Assembly (NCBI GenBank): GCA_937923175.1 | Contig: CALALB010000013.1 | Location: 1 to 38,278, forward strand | Length of the DNA stretch: 38,278 bases | Reading direction: 5' to 3' | Source: an uncultured Chromatiaceae bacterium | Lineage (GTDB): Bacteria; Pseudomonadota; Gammaproteobacteria; Chromatiales; Chromatiaceae | In this document: piece after piece, positions 17,543 through 25,560 of the stretch | Numbering within the stretch: position 1 is the first letter of the stretch | How the letters are laid out: the number at the start of each line of letters is the position of its first letter | Program-made: the position numbers and the translations under genes | The notes under the pieces: model-generated | Seen by the model: only the letters and a program-made list of their open reading frames with translations | Told to the model about the DNA's origin: nothing | Database searches by the model: none

Positions 17543-18142
17543 CTAGATCTGGACACCAAAGCCTCTGAGTTGCCGGAGGACGATCGGGTCGGTGCGATTC
17601 TTCGAGGTCGCTGCCTTCATGAACACGACCACCCGATCGATATCGCGGATCACCCCAAGCAGGGTCTCAGGGTCGGGGTACTGTCTGGTGAGCGATGCGA
17701 AGGCCAGATCCATGAGCGGCTCATCGGCACGGGCAATGCCGATCGCATAGGCGATATTGCAGCCAATCCCTGGCTGCTGGTAATGAATCCGCCGGGCAAA
17801 ACGCTGCCAGGCCTCAACCCATCCCGACCACTCGATGGCCGATACCTCAGACCGGCTGACCCGCAGAAAGAGCACGATCTTAATGAGCTCGGCCTGCCAA
17901 GCCCAGGGCTTGGCATGGGCCTGCTGGCGTAAGCGCTCGATCCTGCGCCCATGATAGTGCTGGCAATGCTCACATTGATAATAGATTGCCAAGGCATAGG
18001 CGATCAGCTCCCGTTCGAGCTCGCTTAAGGTGAATGGATCGGAATCCCCCGGCACACCCGAAAAGGTATGCGCATGCAGCTCATTTAAGACCTCATTGAA
18101 CGATTGGCCTTGGATCGACTCGCGAACTGGCTGGTCTGCCAT
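17543..18142 (-). CDS. AhpD-like (carboxymuconolactone decarboxylase fold) protein
   Basis: A mostly helical 199-residue cytoplasmic protein. The core motif YYQCEHCQHYHGRR contains C57, C60 and H64, the CxxC-x3-H pattern of AhpD-type redox proteins, preceded by the typical ELERELIAYALAI helix. AhpD relatives serve as thiol reductants or peroxidases; the partner here is unknown. AGAGG lies 7 nt before the ATG at 18142. The frame can be extended to 18190, but no Shine-Dalgarno fits there. It converges on prk and diverges from the next thioesterase gene. The family call is by motif; the exact reaction is not known. Confidence 0.65.
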   Translation of the reverse strand: MADQPVRESIQGQSFNEVLNELHAHTFSGVPGDSDPFTLSELERELIAYALAIYYQCEHCQHYHGRRIERLRQQAHAKPWAWQAELIKIVLFLRVSRSEVSAIEWSGWVEAWQRFARRIHYQQPGIGCNIAYAIGIARADEPLMDLAFASLTRQYPDPETLLGVIRDIDRVVVFMKAATSKNRTDPIVLRQLRGFGVQI

Positions 18143-18246
18143 TGGATACCTCTGAACCTCAGGCAAAGGGCAGGCGCCAATGCTAAGCATGGGCTGGGTA
18201 ATTTGGCAATCTGCCTATGACAGATGACCTGCCTCCTGGAGCCGCG

Positions 18247-18714
18247 ATGGATGAGAGCGTTTTTCAACATAGGTTCATCGTGCGGCTGCATGACACCGAC
18301 GCCGCGGGGCGATTGTTTTTCGGGCATCTCTTTCATCATGCCCAGGACGCCTTTGAGGCATTCATGGCCCAGCTCGGCTGGCCGATCCCTGAGCTGATCC
18401 AAAGGGGTGAATATCTGCTACCTGTCGTCCATGCCGAGGCCGATTACCGACGCCCCATCCAGCACGGCGAGCTGATTTGGGTCGAGATTTGGGTCGAGGA
18501 GATAGGACGACGCTCGTTTACCCTCGGTTATCGGTTTCGCAAAAAGGACGGCGAAGAGTCGGCCCGCGCCAAAACCGTCCATGTCCTGGTCTCAACCGTC
18601 GGGGATCAGGTCCCGGCCTTGCCAGAGAAGCTGCATCTGGCTCTAGTCAGCCATCTTAAGGACGCGGGGGCAAGGGCGTCTTGTGACCCTGCTCATCGAG
18701 ACACACAAAGCTGA
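18247..18714 (+). CDS. Hotdog-fold acyl-CoA thioesterase (4HBT/DHNA-CoA hydrolase-like)
   Basis: A 155-residue hotdog-fold protein. VRLHDTDAAGRLFFGHLFHH near residues 12-31 is the active-site strand and helix of the 4-hydroxybenzoyl-CoA thioesterase group, with D18 the likely catalytic acid. ADYRRPIQHGELIWVEI follows. Members with this pattern include 1,4-dihydroxy-2-naphthoyl-CoA hydrolases of menaquinone synthesis, so that role is possible. GGAG lies 5 nt before the ATG at 18247; an ATG at 18217 in frame is the alternative. The last 59 bp overlap the 3' end of the opposite-strand thioesterase gene. Confidence 0.75.
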   Translation: MDESVFQHRFIVRLHDTDAAGRLFFGHLFHHAQDAFEAFMAQLGWPIPELIQRGEYLLPVVHAEADYRRPIQHGELIWVEIWVEEIGRRSFTLGYRFRKKDGEESARAKTVHVLVSTVGDQVPALPEKLHLALVSHLKDAGARASCDPAHRDTQS

Positions 18715-19018
18715 TATGGGTCGAGAAGATCGGCTCCTCCCGCCCGCTTGCCAGGTCATCGGCATAGACCTGGACCTCATAGGTCACCGAGGTACGACCG
18801 CGTTTGCTCTCGTGACAGACGAAGCGCAACACCGAACCCAAGCTAACACCCCGATGAAACTCGACCCGATCCATCCCCACGGTCACAAATCGACAGCCTG
18901 GGTTGTCGCGGCTGGCGGCGATCCAGGCGATCTCATCGACCCACTTCAGCAAACAGCCGCCGAATAGATGACCGTATTGATTGAGATGCTCGGGGCGAAC
19001 AACGGTATAGCTTTCCAT
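18656..19018 (-). CDS. Hotdog-fold acyl-CoA thioesterase (YciA/ACOT-like)
   Basis: A 120-residue hotdog protein of the acyl-CoA hydrolase type. The motif NQYGHLFGGCLLKWVDEIA (residues 13-31) gives the conserved asparagine, the HLFGG turn and D28, as in YciA and ACOT enzymes. VGMDRVEFHRGV and SVTYEVQVYAD follow. It probably hydrolyses medium or long acyl-CoA. AAGGA lies 5 nt before the ATG. It converges on and overlaps the other hotdog gene by 59 bp. The two proteins belong to different subfamilies, so this is not a recent tandem duplication. Confidence 0.78.
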   Translation of the reverse strand: MESYTVVRPEHLNQYGHLFGGCLLKWVDEIAWIAASRDNPGCRFVTVGMDRVEFHRGVSLGSVLRFVCHESKRGRTSVTYEVQVYADDLASGREEPIFSTHISFVCLDEQGHKTPLPPRP

Positions 19019-19253
19019 TTATCCTTGACCTGGATGTCAATGGAAACAACCTTTTTTAAAACCTCCCATGCCTGATGCCGGCGCCCTCATTTCAGCGCAA
19101 ACCGCAATCCAGGTCAGTCATGCCCACTGGACCCCGGCGCTGATCTGCGGACGACACCCGGGCAGATTCGCCGACATGAGATGGACTTTTTGCTGTCTCT
19201 AGGTGAGTGAGCGCCAGCCTTTGGCCTCCTATCAACCTGGCAACATGAATCCG

Positions 19254-20320
19254 TACAATCACGATACAATTCCGGCATGGAAACCGAACGCATCGATGCA
19301 CGGAAACTGGAGCCGGCGGCGCGCGAGCAGCTGCGCCGCACGGTGATTCGCATGCATAGGCAGGGCCACAAGCAAGCGGCCATTGCCGAGGAACTGGGTT
19401 TGCGCCGCCCGACGGTGACGGCCTGGATTGCGCGGGCCCAGGCGGGGCTTGGCGTGAAAGAGGCCCGGCGCGGCCGGCGGCTTGGCGATGGCCGCAGACT
19501 CACTCCGGCCCAGGAAGAACGCATCCGCAAGGACATCGTGGATCACACGCCCGATCAGCTCAAGCTGCGCTTTGCCCTGTGGAACGCGCAAGCGGTGCGT
19601 GCGCTCATCAAGGCATCCTTCGGCATTGATCTGCCGGTGCGCTCGGTCAGGAACTACCTCAAACGCTGGGGCTTCACGCCGCAGCGCCCGCTCAAGCGCG
19701 CCTTCGAGCAGAAGCCGGAAGCGGTCCAGAAGTGGCTCAGCGAGGAATATCCGGCCATCGCGGCACGGGCCAAGGCGGAAGGGGCGGAAATCTGCTGGGG
19801 CGACGAGACGGCGGTCAGCTCGGTGGAGCACTACCCTCGGGGCTACGCGCCGAAGGGCAAGACGCCGGTTTTGGTGCTCTCGCAATCCAAGCGCGAGCGC
19901 ATCAACCTCATCTCGGCCATCACCAACCAGGGCACCCTGCGCTTCATGATGTACCGCGACACGCTCAGCGCCGAGGTGCTCATCAAATTCCTCCAACGCC
20001 TGATCCACGAGGCCGGCCGCAAGGTGTTCCTGGTGCTGGACAACCTGCGCGTGCACCACAGCCGCAAGGTGCGAGAATGGCTGGCGGACAAGCTCGACAA
20101 GATCGAGCTGTTCTTCCTGCCCAGCTATTCGCCGGAACTCAACCCCGACGAGTATCTGAACGCCGACCTCAAAGCGAGGTTGAGCGCCGCCGAGCCGGTG
20201 CGCGATGCAGCGCACCTCAAGCGCAAGGTGCTCTCTCATCTGCACTCCATCCAGAAACAGCCAGCGCGCATCCGTTCGTATTTCAAAGCCGAGCGTATCA
20301 AATATGCCGCTTGATCTGTA
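19254..20320 (+). mobile_element. IS630-family insertion sequence
   Basis: An element of about 1.06 kb holding one intact transposase gene. IS630 elements insert at TA and duplicate it. A TA lies at 19254-19255 and again at 20319-20320, and the sequences just inside (CAATCACG on the left, reverse complement CAGATCAAG on the right) are partly alike, allowing one inserted base. The ends are therefore proposed, not proven. The right end abuts a decayed tnpB remnant. Confidence 0.65.
19277..20314 (+). CDS. IS630-family transposase
   Basis: A DDE transposase of 345 residues that cuts and pastes its own element. A helix-turn-helix region is near residues 30-55 (HKQAAIAEELGLRRPTVTAW), followed by a second DNA-binding part with the SVRNYLKRWGFTPQRP motif near 123-138. 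The catalytic residues appear intact: D176 in CWGDET, D255 in LVLDN, and E292 in PELNPDE. The single reading frame is complete without frameshift or stop, so the element may still be active. Its start lies about 20 bp inside the proposed left end. Confidence 0.93.
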   Translation: METERIDARKLEPAAREQLRRTVIRMHRQGHKQAAIAEELGLRRPTVTAWIARAQAGLGVKEARRGRRLGDGRRLTPAQEERIRKDIVDHTPDQLKLRFALWNAQAVRALIKASFGIDLPVRSVRNYLKRWGFTPQRPLKRAFEQKPEAVQKWLSEEYPAIAARAKAEGAEICWGDETAVSSVEHYPRGYAPKGKTPVLVLSQSKRERINLISAITNQGTLRFMMYRDTLSAEVLIKFLQRLIHEAGRKVFLVLDNLRVHHSRKVREWLADKLDKIELFFLPSYSPELNPDEYLNADLKARLSAAEPVRDAAHLKRKVLSHLHSIQKQPARIRSYFKAERIKYAA

Positions 20321-20328
20321 CGATATTA

Positions 20329-20622
20329 AATGGCCGGGTTAATGGTGCGGAGAGGGGCTTTTTGGGGTTTTGCCGGCAACTGGCCTACAAGACCGGGCTG
20401 GGGGGCGGACAGGCCAGGGTCGGGGAGCGGTTCTTTGCCAGCAGGACTGTGATCTTGACGCGGTGAGAAACATTGCAGTCCGGATGGGTTGCCTCAAGCG
20501 GCCCTGCGGCAGGTTGCGCCGGATGTGAAGTCCGGGGAAAGGAAGGTGCTGGTCGCAGCCGCAAGAGGGTGGTGAAACCGGTCCCGGTGAAGCGGAAAGC
20601 AGGCTACGGGTTTAGCGAGTAG
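20329..20622 (+). pseudogene. Decayed tnpB (IS200/IS605 family) C-terminal remnant
   Basis: In one frame, the stretch at about 20371-20445 reads GFLGFCRQLAYKTGLGGG and GERFFASRT, which resembles the TnpB core before its zinc finger (FRRQLEYK...ADRFFPSSKTC). The same frame has a TGA at 20464-20466. After it comes a tail with GAGRSRKRVVKPVPVKRK and AGYG, like the basic C-terminal tail of many TnpB proteins, ending at a TAG at 20620-20622. The zinc-finger cysteines and the RuvC end are missing. It is a non-functional remnant, cut off on its left by the IS630 element. The identification is by eye and moderate. Confidence 0.55.
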
Positions 20623-20947
20623 ATCATAGGCATTGCGGAGTGGTTATTGCGGTTTGAGACTGGCACGCCGGTCTATACCAGTTGGCACTGTTCGGGTTGG
20701 GGAGAGGCGTGAACCTTGGGGACTGGTTGATGAGATGGGTGCAGCATCGCGGGGAAAATCAGCACCTATCGATAGATCAGGCCGAACCTGCAGCCCTATT
20801 TATAGTTGAACCGAAACGAATGAACTGACAGCTGAAGATGTGTGGGGGTGGGAGCGGGCACTGGAAATGGCCTTGTCCAGACAGAGGTGACTGGATCTGT
20901 TTCAGATCAATGAGGTTATCTGGGCGAGCGCTGATCAGGGGGCGTCT
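20623..20947. other. Unassigned sequence between the tnpB remnant and the rluB stop
   Basis: About 325 bp without a supportable gene. A short open stretch of 53 codons runs at 20667-20828 on the plus strand (LYQLALFGLGRGVNLGDWLM and onward), without a start or recognised family; it may be debris of another mobile element. No tRNA, terminator with T-run or clear promoter was seen. Confidence 0.4.
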
Positions 20948-21724
20948 CTAGGTCATGCCAGCCAAGGTCAGCAGTTCAGAGCGTTCCTCATCGGTTAAAG
21001 GTCGCCAGTGGCCGGCAAACAGCCGGCGCCCGAGTCTGATGTTGCCATAGCGGATGCGGATCAAGCGGCTGACGGTACAACCCGCTGCCTCCCAAAGCCT
21101 GCGCACCTCGCGGTTACGCCCCTCGCGGATAACCACATGATACCAATGATTGGCACCCGAACCGCCCTGATCGATAATCTGCTCGAAGCGTGCAAGCCCA
21201 TCCTCGAGCTCAATCCCCTGGGCGAGTTGCTCGAGGGTGTGAGGTTCGACTGGACCGAGGATGCGCACGGCATATTCACGCTCGATTCCCGTTGCAGGAT
21301 GCATCAGGCGGTTGGCGAGCGCACCGTCAGTGGTCAACAGCAGCAACCCCGAGGTATTGAGATCGAGCCGGCCGACCGCGATCCAACGGCCTTGACGAGG
21401 GCGTGGCAGGCGTTGAAAAACCGTCGGGCGTCCCTCGGGATCGCGGCGGGTGACCAATTCGCCGACTGGTTTGTGATAGGCGATGATCTGGGGCGGCGCC
21501 AGCCGATTTAGCCTGAGCGGCACCCATCGACCGTCGATCTGGATCCGATCCGCAGGCGTTGCCCGATCGCCTAGTTTGGCCACCTGAGCATTGACCCGGA
21601 CGCGACCGGCGCTGATCCAGGATTCGATGGTGCGGCGCGAGCCGAGACCGGCCTCGGCCAGGAGTTTTTGTAAGCGGATGGGTGTCATCCTAATCTTGGG
21701 TTGACGGCGGCGCCCTAGTTTCAT
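20948..21724 (-). CDS. rluB: RluB-type 23S rRNA pseudouridine synthase
   Basis: Converts a uridine in 23S rRNA (U2605 in E. coli numbering) to pseudouridine. It has 258 residues. An S4 RNA-binding domain (IRLQKLLAEAGLGSRRTIE, about 16-34) precedes the RsuA/RluB catalytic domain, with the catalytic aspartate D121 in GRLDLNTSGLLLL. The downstream motif EGRNREVRRLWEAAG is also conserved. RluB is favoured over RsuA/RluE by length and by the EGRNREVRRLWEA segment, though the exact target could differ. GGAG lies 6 nt before the ATG at 21724, better than the ATG at 21745. It begins 29 bp after the stop of the endopeptidase gene, so the two are probably co-transcribed. Confidence 0.85.
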   Translation of the reverse strand: MKLGRRRQPKIRMTPIRLQKLLAEAGLGSRRTIESWISAGRVRVNAQVAKLGDRATPADRIQIDGRWVPLRLNRLAPPQIIAYHKPVGELVTRRDPEGRPTVFQRLPRPRQGRWIAVGRLDLNTSGLLLLTTDGALANRLMHPATGIEREYAVRILGPVEPHTLEQLAQGIELEDGLARFEQIIDQGGSGANHWYHVVIREGRNREVRRLWEAAGCTVSRLIRIRYGNIRLGRRLFAGHWRPLTDEERSELLTLAGMT

Positions 21725-21753
21725 GGTTGTCTCCATCAGGCGCATTCAGGGGA

Positions 21754-22827
21754 TCAGCGCGCCACGGTCAGTCGGCTGCCAGCCAGGATCCATTCGCGCA
21801 CCCGGTTTGAGTCACCCATGGGGGTGAGATGTCCGCTTGCGCCCAGAAAGACCAGATAAAAGCGCCGCTCGCCGATGCGCGCCTGCATCACCAGGCAACG
21901 CCCAGCCTCATTGAGGAATCCGGTTTTACTGACCTCAACCGTCCATTCCGGGCTACGGACCAATGGATTGGTATTGCGATAGTGCAAGGCCGCGCCATCG
22001 GCAAATGGATGCAGGGTCATCTCGGCGCGCGAGGTGGTCTCGCGGATCAGGGGATAATTGGCAGCAGCCCGTACCATTTTGACCAGATCCTCGGCGGTCG
22101 AGCGATTGCGCGGATCAAGACCCGAGGCATCGACAAACTGGGTATTGACCATGCCGAGGGCACGCGCCTTGCGGTTCATGGCCTGAATAAATTCGGCTGT
22201 CCCGCCGCGGAAGGTCGTGCGTCCCAAGGCATGGGCGGCGCGATTGTCCGATGACATGAGCGCGGTCATGATCAACTCGCGCCGTGTCAGGACGGCATCA
22301 TTGATCCGCAGACGCGAGCGGCTGTTTTTGAGCCGGTCTAGGTCATCTGCCGTGATACGGATCGGGGTTTCCAGAGAAATCCCTGTATCCAGCACGACCA
22401 TGGCCGTCATCAATTTGGTGACCGAGGCAATGGGCCGCACCACGCGCGGGTTTTTGGCGTAGAGCACATTGCCCCGTTCATCGACGATCATGGCGCTCGC
22501 CGACTGGATATTGAGTGCCGCTCGGTCGAGATGCCCCCATTCGGGTGAGCGTTCGCGCATGGACCAGGCGCGGCTGGGCGTGCCAAAGGGACTCCAGAGA
22601 TCGAGGGATTCAGCAACTGGCGCTGAGGCATTGACATAGTGTTTGGGAGGGGGTGCGGCGGAGGCCCATGGCCGGGGGGGACGGCTGACGCAAGCGCTGC
22701 CTGTCAGCATCAGGGGGCTGATGACCAGGAGCATCGCAATCAGCGTCATCCAGCGGCGATGAGCCAGTCGCCAAGACGGTCGGGGGTAAGGGGGTAAGGT
22801 CCTGGACATGGCATAGGGTCTCTGCAT
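21754..22827 (-). CDS. pbpG: D-alanyl-D-alanine endopeptidase, PBP7 type (peptidase S11)
   Basis: A periplasmic penicillin-binding enzyme that cleaves D-Ala cross-links in peptidoglycan. It has 357 residues. A basic N-terminus is followed by a hydrophobic segment (about 27-45), a signal peptide or anchor, ending in GSAC, which is only a poor lipobox. The catalytic motifs are S135-V-T-K138, S193-D-N and K301-T-G. A proline-rich linker lies between the signal and the catalytic domain. GAGG lies 6 nt before the ATG at 22827; the frame can be extended to 22983, but this would overlap the promoter side of the divergent transporter gene. rluB follows closely. Confidence 0.88.
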   Translation of the reverse strand: MQRPYAMSRTLPPYPRPSWRLAHRRWMTLIAMLLVISPLMLTGSACVSRPPRPWASAAPPPKHYVNASAPVAESLDLWSPFGTPSRAWSMRERSPEWGHLDRAALNIQSASAMIVDERGNVLYAKNPRVVRPIASVTKLMTAMVVLDTGISLETPIRITADDLDRLKNSRSRLRINDAVLTRRELIMTALMSSDNRAAHALGRTTFRGGTAEFIQAMNRKARALGMVNTQFVDASGLDPRNRSTAEDLVKMVRAAANYPLIRETTSRAEMTLHPFADGAALHYRNTNPLVRSPEWTVEVSKTGFLNEAGRCLVMQARIGERRFYLVFLGASGHLTPMGDSNRVREWILAGSRLTVAR

Positions 22828-22950
22828 CGATCGCCTCAACAGGGCCATTATGCCATAGCCATTCGCGCTGCCAGCGTGCCTTGTGAGACAATCCGGATTT
22901 ACCGAAAATGAGGGTCGATTTGCATCCCAATGACCAGGGGACACGCCTCC

Positions 22951-24366
22951 ATGCTGCAAACACGCAATCCCATCCATGACCAATGGTCATCCCGCTTGGC
23001 CTTCATCATGGCCGCCGTGGGTTCAGCAGTGGGTTTGGGTAATGTTTGGAAATTCCCTTATATCACGGGTGAAAACGGCGGCGGCGCCTTTGTCTTGGTC
23101 TATTTGATCTGTATCGCCCTGATCGGGGCACCGATCATGATGGCCGAGATCCTGATCGGGCGGCGGGGGCGCCAAAGCCCGATCAACACCATGCGTACCC
23201 TGGCTATTCAAGAGGGTGCGCATCCGGCCTGGGGCTGGCTTGGCTGGATGGGGGTAATGGCTGGATTCTTGATCCTGTCTTATTACAGCGTGATCGCTGG
23301 CTGGTCGCTGGCTTATGTGGTCAAGGCTGCGGGAGGTGTCTTTCGGGGTGCCGATGGGGCCGCGACCGGTGCCCTGTTCGACAGTTTTCTTCAATCGCCG
23401 GCTAGCCTGCTGCTCTGGCATACCCTCTTTATGCTTCTAACCGTAGCTGTAGTCGCGCGGGGGGTACGCAGCGGGCTCGAGCAGGCGGTCACGGTGATGA
23501 TGCCGGCCTTGTTCGTCCTGTTGGTAATCCTGGTGCTCTATGCCTTTTATGAGGGTGATTTTGCGCGCGGTGTTGATTTTTTGCTCCATCCCGATTTCAG
23601 CAAGGTCTTTCAACACTGCGAGCTGCTCGATTCTGGGGAGAAGTCCTGCCGGATCACCGGCGAGCCGATCCTGATCGCCTTGGGCCAGGCCTTTTTTACC
23701 CTAAGCCTGGGGATGGGCGCGATCATGGTCTATGGGTCTTATATGCCGGCCAATGCCTCGATTGCCGCAGCGACCCTGGTCATCGTGATCTCAGATACGA
23801 TCGCAGCGCTCTTGGCCGGGCTTGCCATCTTTCCAATCGTCTTTGCCAATGGTTTAGAACCGGCGTCTGGCCCGGGGTTGATCTTTAAGACCCTGCCAAT
23901 CGCCTTCGGCGCTATGCCGGGGGGTCAATTATTCGGGACATTGTTCTTTATCCTGCTGGTCTTTGCCGCCTGGACCTCGGCGATCTCCCTGCTCGAACCT
24001 GCGGTGGCCTGGTTGGTCGAGAATCGCGGTCTATCGCGCATTGGGGCTACCGCTCTGACTGGTGTTCTAGCCTGGTTGCTCGGGATTGGGACAGTGCTGT
24101 CGTTTAATCTCTGGTCGGGTGAGTCATTCCAGCTCTTTGGCAAGACCTGGTTTGGGCTAGTCGATCACCTCAGCGCCAATATCATGCTGCCGCTCGGCGG
24201 CTTTTGTATCGCGATCTTTGCTGGCTGGGTGATGGCGCGGGAATCGTCGCGTGAAGAGCTGCAATTAGGCGATGGGGTGCGCTATCGCACCTGGCGCTTT
24301 GTCATCCGCTATGTCTCGCCGGCCTTGGTATTGCTCGTCTTCTTGAATACTGTCGGGTTGCTCTAA
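22951..24366 (+). CDS. Sodium-dependent transporter, NSS/SNF family
   Basis: An inner-membrane Na+-coupled symporter of the LeuT-fold neurotransmitter:sodium symporter family, with 471 residues and about 12 helices. The first helix carries SAVGLGNVWKFPYITGENGG, the Na+/substrate-binding signature. Bacterial members usually move amino acids; the substrate here is unknown. A hydrophilic loop with two cysteines (residues ~226-240) sits between helices 5 and 6. The frame can start at 22930, but the ATG at 22951 gives the usual short N-terminus. The stop overlaps the DedA start as TAATG, so the two genes are translationally coupled. Confidence 0.9.
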   Translation: MLQTRNPIHDQWSSRLAFIMAAVGSAVGLGNVWKFPYITGENGGGAFVLVYLICIALIGAPIMMAEILIGRRGRQSPINTMRTLAIQEGAHPAWGWLGWMGVMAGFLILSYYSVIAGWSLAYVVKAAGGVFRGADGAATGALFDSFLQSPASLLLWHTLFMLLTVAVVARGVRSGLEQAVTVMMPALFVLLVILVLYAFYEGDFARGVDFLLHPDFSKVFQHCELLDSGEKSCRITGEPILIALGQAFFTLSLGMGAIMVYGSYMPANASIAAATLVIVISDTIAALLAGLAIFPIVFANGLEPASGPGLIFKTLPIAFGAMPGGQLFGTLFFILLVFAAWTSAISLLEPAVAWLVENRGLSRIGATALTGVLAWLLGIGTVLSFNLWSGESFQLFGKTWFGLVDHLSANIMLPLGGFCIAIFAGWVMARESSREELQLGDGVRYRTWRFVIRYVSPALVLLVFLNTVGLL

Positions 24367-24977
24367 TGCTGCAGGGGATGGTCGATTGGTTGGTAGCGAC
24401 GGTCGGAGGCTGGGGTTATCCCGGGATCCTGATCCTGATGGCGATCGAATCGAGCTTTATTCCCTTTCCAAGCGAGGTGGTCCTGATCCCAGCCGGTTAT
24501 CTCGTGCAGCAAGGACAGATGCACGCGGGCCTAGTTCTGCTGGCCGCGCTGCTGGGCTCCTTAGTAGGGGCCTTGATCAACTATGGGCTGGCCCTCCTGC
24601 TGGGACGCCCTCTCCTCGAACGCTATGGGCGTTATCTTTGCGTCGGCCCGCGCGCATTAGATCGCACCGACCAATTCTTTAGCCAGCATGGTGCGATCTC
24701 GACCTTTACCGGCCGCCTGATCCCCGCGATCCGGCAATTGATCTCGCTTCCCGCTGGGCTTGCGCGGATGCATCTGGGGATTTTTGCCCTTTATACGGCC
24801 CTAGGCGCGGGTCTGTGGTCTGGGGTGCTGATTGCCCTTGGTTATTTCATCGGCAGCAATGAGATGCTCATCCGCGAGCACCTGCGCCTGGTAACGCTCG
24901 GGGCCCTGACCCTTGCTGCCTTAATCGGGCTCATCTATCTCGTTTGGAACCGTTACCAGCTGGCCAAGACCCGCTAA
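24366..24977 (+). CDS. DedA-family (SNARE-associated/VTT) membrane protein
   Basis: An inner-membrane protein of 203 residues. DedA proteins are linked to undecaprenyl-phosphate or phospholipid flipping and to envelope homeostasis. The motif ESSFIPFPSEVVLIPAG (about 28-44) and FTGRLIPAIRQLISLPAG (about 115-132) are the two conserved re-entrant segments, with the conserved acidic residues and arginines. Its start overlaps the upstream transporter stop, and its last 4 bp overlap the convergent hydrolase gene. The specific lipid substrate cannot be read from the sequence. Confidence 0.92.
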   Translation: MLQGMVDWLVATVGGWGYPGILILMAIESSFIPFPSEVVLIPAGYLVQQGQMHAGLVLLAALLGSLVGALINYGLALLLGRPLLERYGRYLCVGPRALDRTDQFFSQHGAISTFTGRLIPAIRQLISLPAGLARMHLGIFALYTALGAGLWSGVLIALGYFIGSNEMLIREHLRLVTLGALTLAALIGLIYLVWNRYQLAKTR

Positions 24978-25486
24978 CTGCGGGTTGGACGGTAAAACAG
25001 GTGACGCCCAATCCGGGTGGTGCGTTTGAAGCGCTCTGCCCAATCCGGTTTGACCGAGGTGGCGTGATAATACAGGGCGCCCTGCGTTGGATCTATGGCC
25101 CGGTCCTCCAGGAGGCGTTGGCCGAGTGCCAATGCCTTCTGCCAGGCATCGGGTTCGGCCGGCAGATCAGACCGCCCATCGCACCACCAGGAGAACTGAC
25201 AGCGACCTGGTCTCTGTTCGCCCTGTTTCACCACGGCGCAGATCGAGTCGGGAAAGGCAGGGGATTGAACGCGGTTTAGGGTCACCTGGGCAACTGCGAT
25301 CTGACCGAGCTCGGGCTCGGAACGGGCCTCGTGATAGATGTTCAAGGCCAGACACTGGAGCTCGGGATCTATGCCTGAAGGGTGCAGGGCTGACGCAGCG
25401 TCCTTGCTGGCGCCAAACTCTGGATGCGAGGCCGTCAACAATAGCGGCAGACAGGCCAACACCGTGCTGGCGGCAAATGGACGCAT
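24974..25486 (-). CDS. SleB/CwlJ-like cell wall hydrolase (Hydrolase_2)
   Basis: A probable exported peptidoglycan lytic enzyme of 170 residues. A signal peptide covers about 1-26 (MRPFAASTVLACLPLLLTAS). The Hydrolase_2 domain follows: CLALNIYHEARSEPELGQIAVAQV with the catalytic glutamate in YHEAR, LNRVQSPAFPDSICAVV, then QFSWWCDG. The C-terminal YYHATSVKPDWAERF is also conserved. AGGA lies 8 nt before the ATG at 25486; the frame is open to 25540, but the upstream extension masks the signal peptide. It converges with the DedA gene in a 4-bp overlap. Confidence 0.85.
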   Translation of the reverse strand: MRPFAASTVLACLPLLLTASHPEFGASKDAASALHPSGIDPELQCLALNIYHEARSEPELGQIAVAQVTLNRVQSPAFPDSICAVVKQGEQRPGRCQFSWWCDGRSDLPAEPDAWQKALALGQRLLEDRAIDPTQGALYYHATSVKPDWAERFKRTTRIGRHLFYRPTRS

Positions 25487-25560
25487 CTTGTCGATCCTGT
25501 TGGCTCTCGCCATTAAGCCTATAAGACCTCGGTACGCCATCGATTCCGATGGGCTAGATG

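Noticed and set aside
19732-20466. A 244-residue open frame overlapping the IS630 transposase
   Set aside because: Its first part is an out-of-frame shadow of the transposase; only its last part, after 20329, has meaning, as a tnpB remnant in that frame.
20667-20828. An IS66-type transposase fragment
   Set aside because: The LYQ...GVNL..W pattern is faintly similar, but too short and too diverged to call without a search.
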